From: Tessaracoccus defluvii
GTDB taxonomy: Bacteria > Actinomycetota > Actinomycetes > Propionibacteriales > Propionibacteriaceae
DNA: 64,000 bases
Assembly (NCBI RefSeq): GCF_014489575.1
Contig: NZ_CP060789.1
Span: forward strand, 992,001-1,056,000
Reading direction: 5' to 3'
Of this stretch, positions 62,590-64,000 are shown piece after piece. The first letter of the stretch is position 1; each line of letters opens with the position of its first letter. Both the position numbers and the translations under genes were made by a program. The notes beneath the pieces are model-generated. The model saw only the letters and a program-made list of their open reading frames with translations, ran no database searches and had not been told where the DNA came from.

Positions 62590-63713
62590 TGAGCACCGAG
62601 AAGAAGGCGAGCATCGCCCACCGGCTGTACACCGGCCAGCTCAGCTACGACTTCAACGGGCACCGCAAGCTGTGGTTCATCGTCTCCGGCGTGATCATCG
62701 GCATCAGCCTGCTGCTGCTGCCGTTCCAGGGACTGAACCTGGGCATCGAGTTCCGCGGCGGAACCGACTTCACCGCGCCGATGACCGTCACCGATTCGAC
62801 GGTGGACAAGGTCCGTGCCGAGATGGATGGTTCCGAGGTCAAGGACCTCGGGACGCAGGTCTTCTCGGTCGGCGAGACCAACATCCGGGTCCAGACCCGC
62901 GTGCTGACCACCGAGGAGACCTCGATCGTCCGCGCGGAGGTCGCCGAGATCGCCGACACCGACATCGACTCCGTCACCTACAACGCCATCGGCGCCTCGT
63001 GGGGCAAGTCGATCTCGCAGCAGGGCGCCATCGCGCTGGTGGTGTTCCTGGTGCTCGTCATGCTCATGATCGCCATCTACTTCCGTGACGTGAAGATGTC
63101 GGTCGCCGCCATCGTCGCGGTGCTGCACGACCTGCTCGTCACCGTCGGCGTCTACGCCGCGCTGGGCTTCACGGTCACGCCGTCGACGGTCATCGGTGTG
63201 CTGACGATCCTCGGCTACTCGCTCTACGACACGGTCGTGGTGTTCGACAAGATCCGCGAGAACATCGTCGGCCTGGAGAAGACGAACAAGACGTACTCCG
63301 AGCAGGCCAACCTGGCCGTCAACCAGGTGCTGGTGCGTTCGATCAACACGACCATCATCGGCGTCCTGCCTGTGGCGGCGCTGTTCGTCGCCGGTGCCAT
63401 GCTGCAGAGCGGTCCGCTGGCCGACCTCGGCCTCGCCCTGCTCGTCGGCATGATCGCCGGCGCCTACTCGTCGATCTTCATCGCGGCGCCTCTGCTGTCG
63501 CTGATGAAGGAGCGCGAGCCGGCCATGGTCGAGCACCGGGCCCAGATCGAGCGTCGCATCAAGCGCGCCGAGCACAAGGCAGCCGGCCGCACCCTGGCCG
63601 CCGCGGAGATCGGCGGCGACGATACGGAGCAGGTGACCCTGGCCGTGTCCGCTGGCGAGCGTCAGCAGCGTCGCACCGCCTCGACGCGGGCGGAACGGAA
63701 GGGCCGGAAGTGA
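62589..63713 (+). CDS. secF: Protein translocase subunit SecF
   Basis: SecF is the partner of SecD. The protein has FQGLNLGIEFRGGTDF (the SecF counterpart of D1) and LTILGYSLYDTVVVFDKIRE in the membrane core, and six helices overall. Two adjacent ATGs (62586, 62589) follow an AGGAGG box; I chose the second for better spacing, giving 374 residues. The basic C-terminal tail is longer than usual. Confidence 0.95.
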   Translation: MSTEKKASIAHRLYTGQLSYDFNGHRKLWFIVSGVIIGISLLLLPFQGLNLGIEFRGGTDFTAPMTVTDSTVDKVRAEMDGSEVKDLGTQVFSVGETNIRVQTRVLTTEETSIVRAEVAEIADTDIDSVTYNAIGASWGKSISQQGAIALVVFLVLVMLMIAIYFRDVKMSVAAIVAVLHDLLVTVGVYAALGFTVTPSTVIGVLTILGYSLYDTVVVFDKIRENIVGLEKTNKTYSEQANLAVNQVLVRSINTTIIGVLPVAALFVAGAMLQSGPLADLGLALLVGMIAGAYSSIFIAAPLLSLMKEREPAMVEHRAQIERRIKRAEHKAAGRTLAAAEIGGDDTEQVTLAVSAGERQQRRTASTRAERKGRK

Positions 63714-64000
63714 ACAACGAGTCCCAGGAGCGACGCTCACTGGTCAGCAGCCTCATCGAGGATGTGCCCGACTTCCCGAAGCCTGGAGTGATGTTCAAGG
63801 ACATCACCCCGCTGCTGGCGTCGGCCCGGGGTTTCCAGGCTGCCGTCACCGAGCTGGTCACCACCGCCCCGCGGCACGTGGACGTGGTGGTCGGGATGGA
63901 GGCCCGCGGGTTCATCTTCGCGGCCCCCGTGGCGCTGGCCTTGGGGGCGGGCTTCGTCCCCGTCCGCAAACCGGGCAAGCTGCCCGGCGACACCATCAGC
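63710..64000 (+). CDS. apt: Adenine phosphoribosyltransferase Apt, partial
   Basis: Apt salvages adenine to AMP with PRPP. Only the first 97 residues are in the window. They include VPDFPKPGVMFKDITPLL and VVGMEARGFIFAAPVALALG, both strong family blocks, ending in RKPGKLPGDTIS. GTG 63710 overlaps the secF stop as GTGA. The order secD-secF-apt is typical of actinobacteria and usually continues with relA. Confidence 0.94.
   Translation, partial: MNNESQERRSLVSSLIEDVPDFPKPGVMFKDITPLLASARGFQAAVTELVTTAPRHVDVVVGMEARGFIFAAPVALALGAGFVPVRKPGKLPGDTIS

Overview
The window comes from a high-GC, Gram-positive actinobacterium. Gene order and content (GlgE glycogen pathway, HisA/PriA-type isomerase with no trpF nearby, ruvCAB-yajC-secDF-apt, mnmA-gatCAB, HGxxP and TIGR02234 proteins inside trp) fit Propionibacteriaceae or a close relative; the family assignment is inference from gene order and not a database match. 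Coding density is very high. Many neighbours overlap by ATGA, GTGA or TGATG, and once frame breaks are repaired no stretch over 300 bases lacks a gene.

Layout. 1-7637 (minus): glgX, glgE, maltokinase, glgB and a GNAT/Nudix-like gene, i.e. alpha-glucan synthesis and trimming. 7734-14529 (plus): a cysteine desulfurase with mnmA (tRNA 2-thiouridine), a MetE-like protein, a small membrane protein and gatC-gatA-gatB. 14556-17713: a perfect palindrome, a Fic protein with a C-terminal winged helix, an orphan tryptophan synthase beta paralogue and a TIGR03085 protein. 17764-25180: MOSC, hisI, trpE, TIGR02234, HGxxP, trpC, trpB, trpA, Sco and an anchored hypothetical protein. 25197-31375: a DUF5107/TPR protein and GH35 beta-galactosidase, divergent from an AraC regulator. 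31530-37517: gltB-gltD. 37593-43196: rpiB, a ROK repressor, a damaged sugar ABC transporter and a GH20 hexosaminidase. 43320-51797: dnaE, a membrane protein, hisD-hisC-hisB-hisH-hisA. 51797-57439: a lipid-like operon (acyl-CoA reductase/HAD fusion, LarA-like protein, PlsC-like protein, tandem GNAT). 57481-64000: yebC, ruvC-ruvA-ruvB, yajC-secD-secF and the start of apt.

Two features run through the whole window. First, twenty frame breaks sit in otherwise normal, often essential genes. Each is repaired by adding exactly one base, nearly always in a short G or C run, and the repaired lengths match the families. I read these as sequence-consensus errors and annotate the genes as whole. Second, about ten genes have a TANNNT-type -10 hexamer only 6-8 bases before the start codon and no ribosome binding site, which points to leaderless transcription. 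In four places a gene's stop codon forms the first three bases of a -10 hexamer.

The most interesting region biologically is 51797-56461. A fatty acyl-CoA reductase fused to a HAD-IB phosphatase is translationally linked to a LarA-family protein that appears to lack the racemase histidine and lysine, and to a PlsC-family protein with Glu in place of the catalytic His. This looks like an uncharacterised lipid or alcohol pathway.
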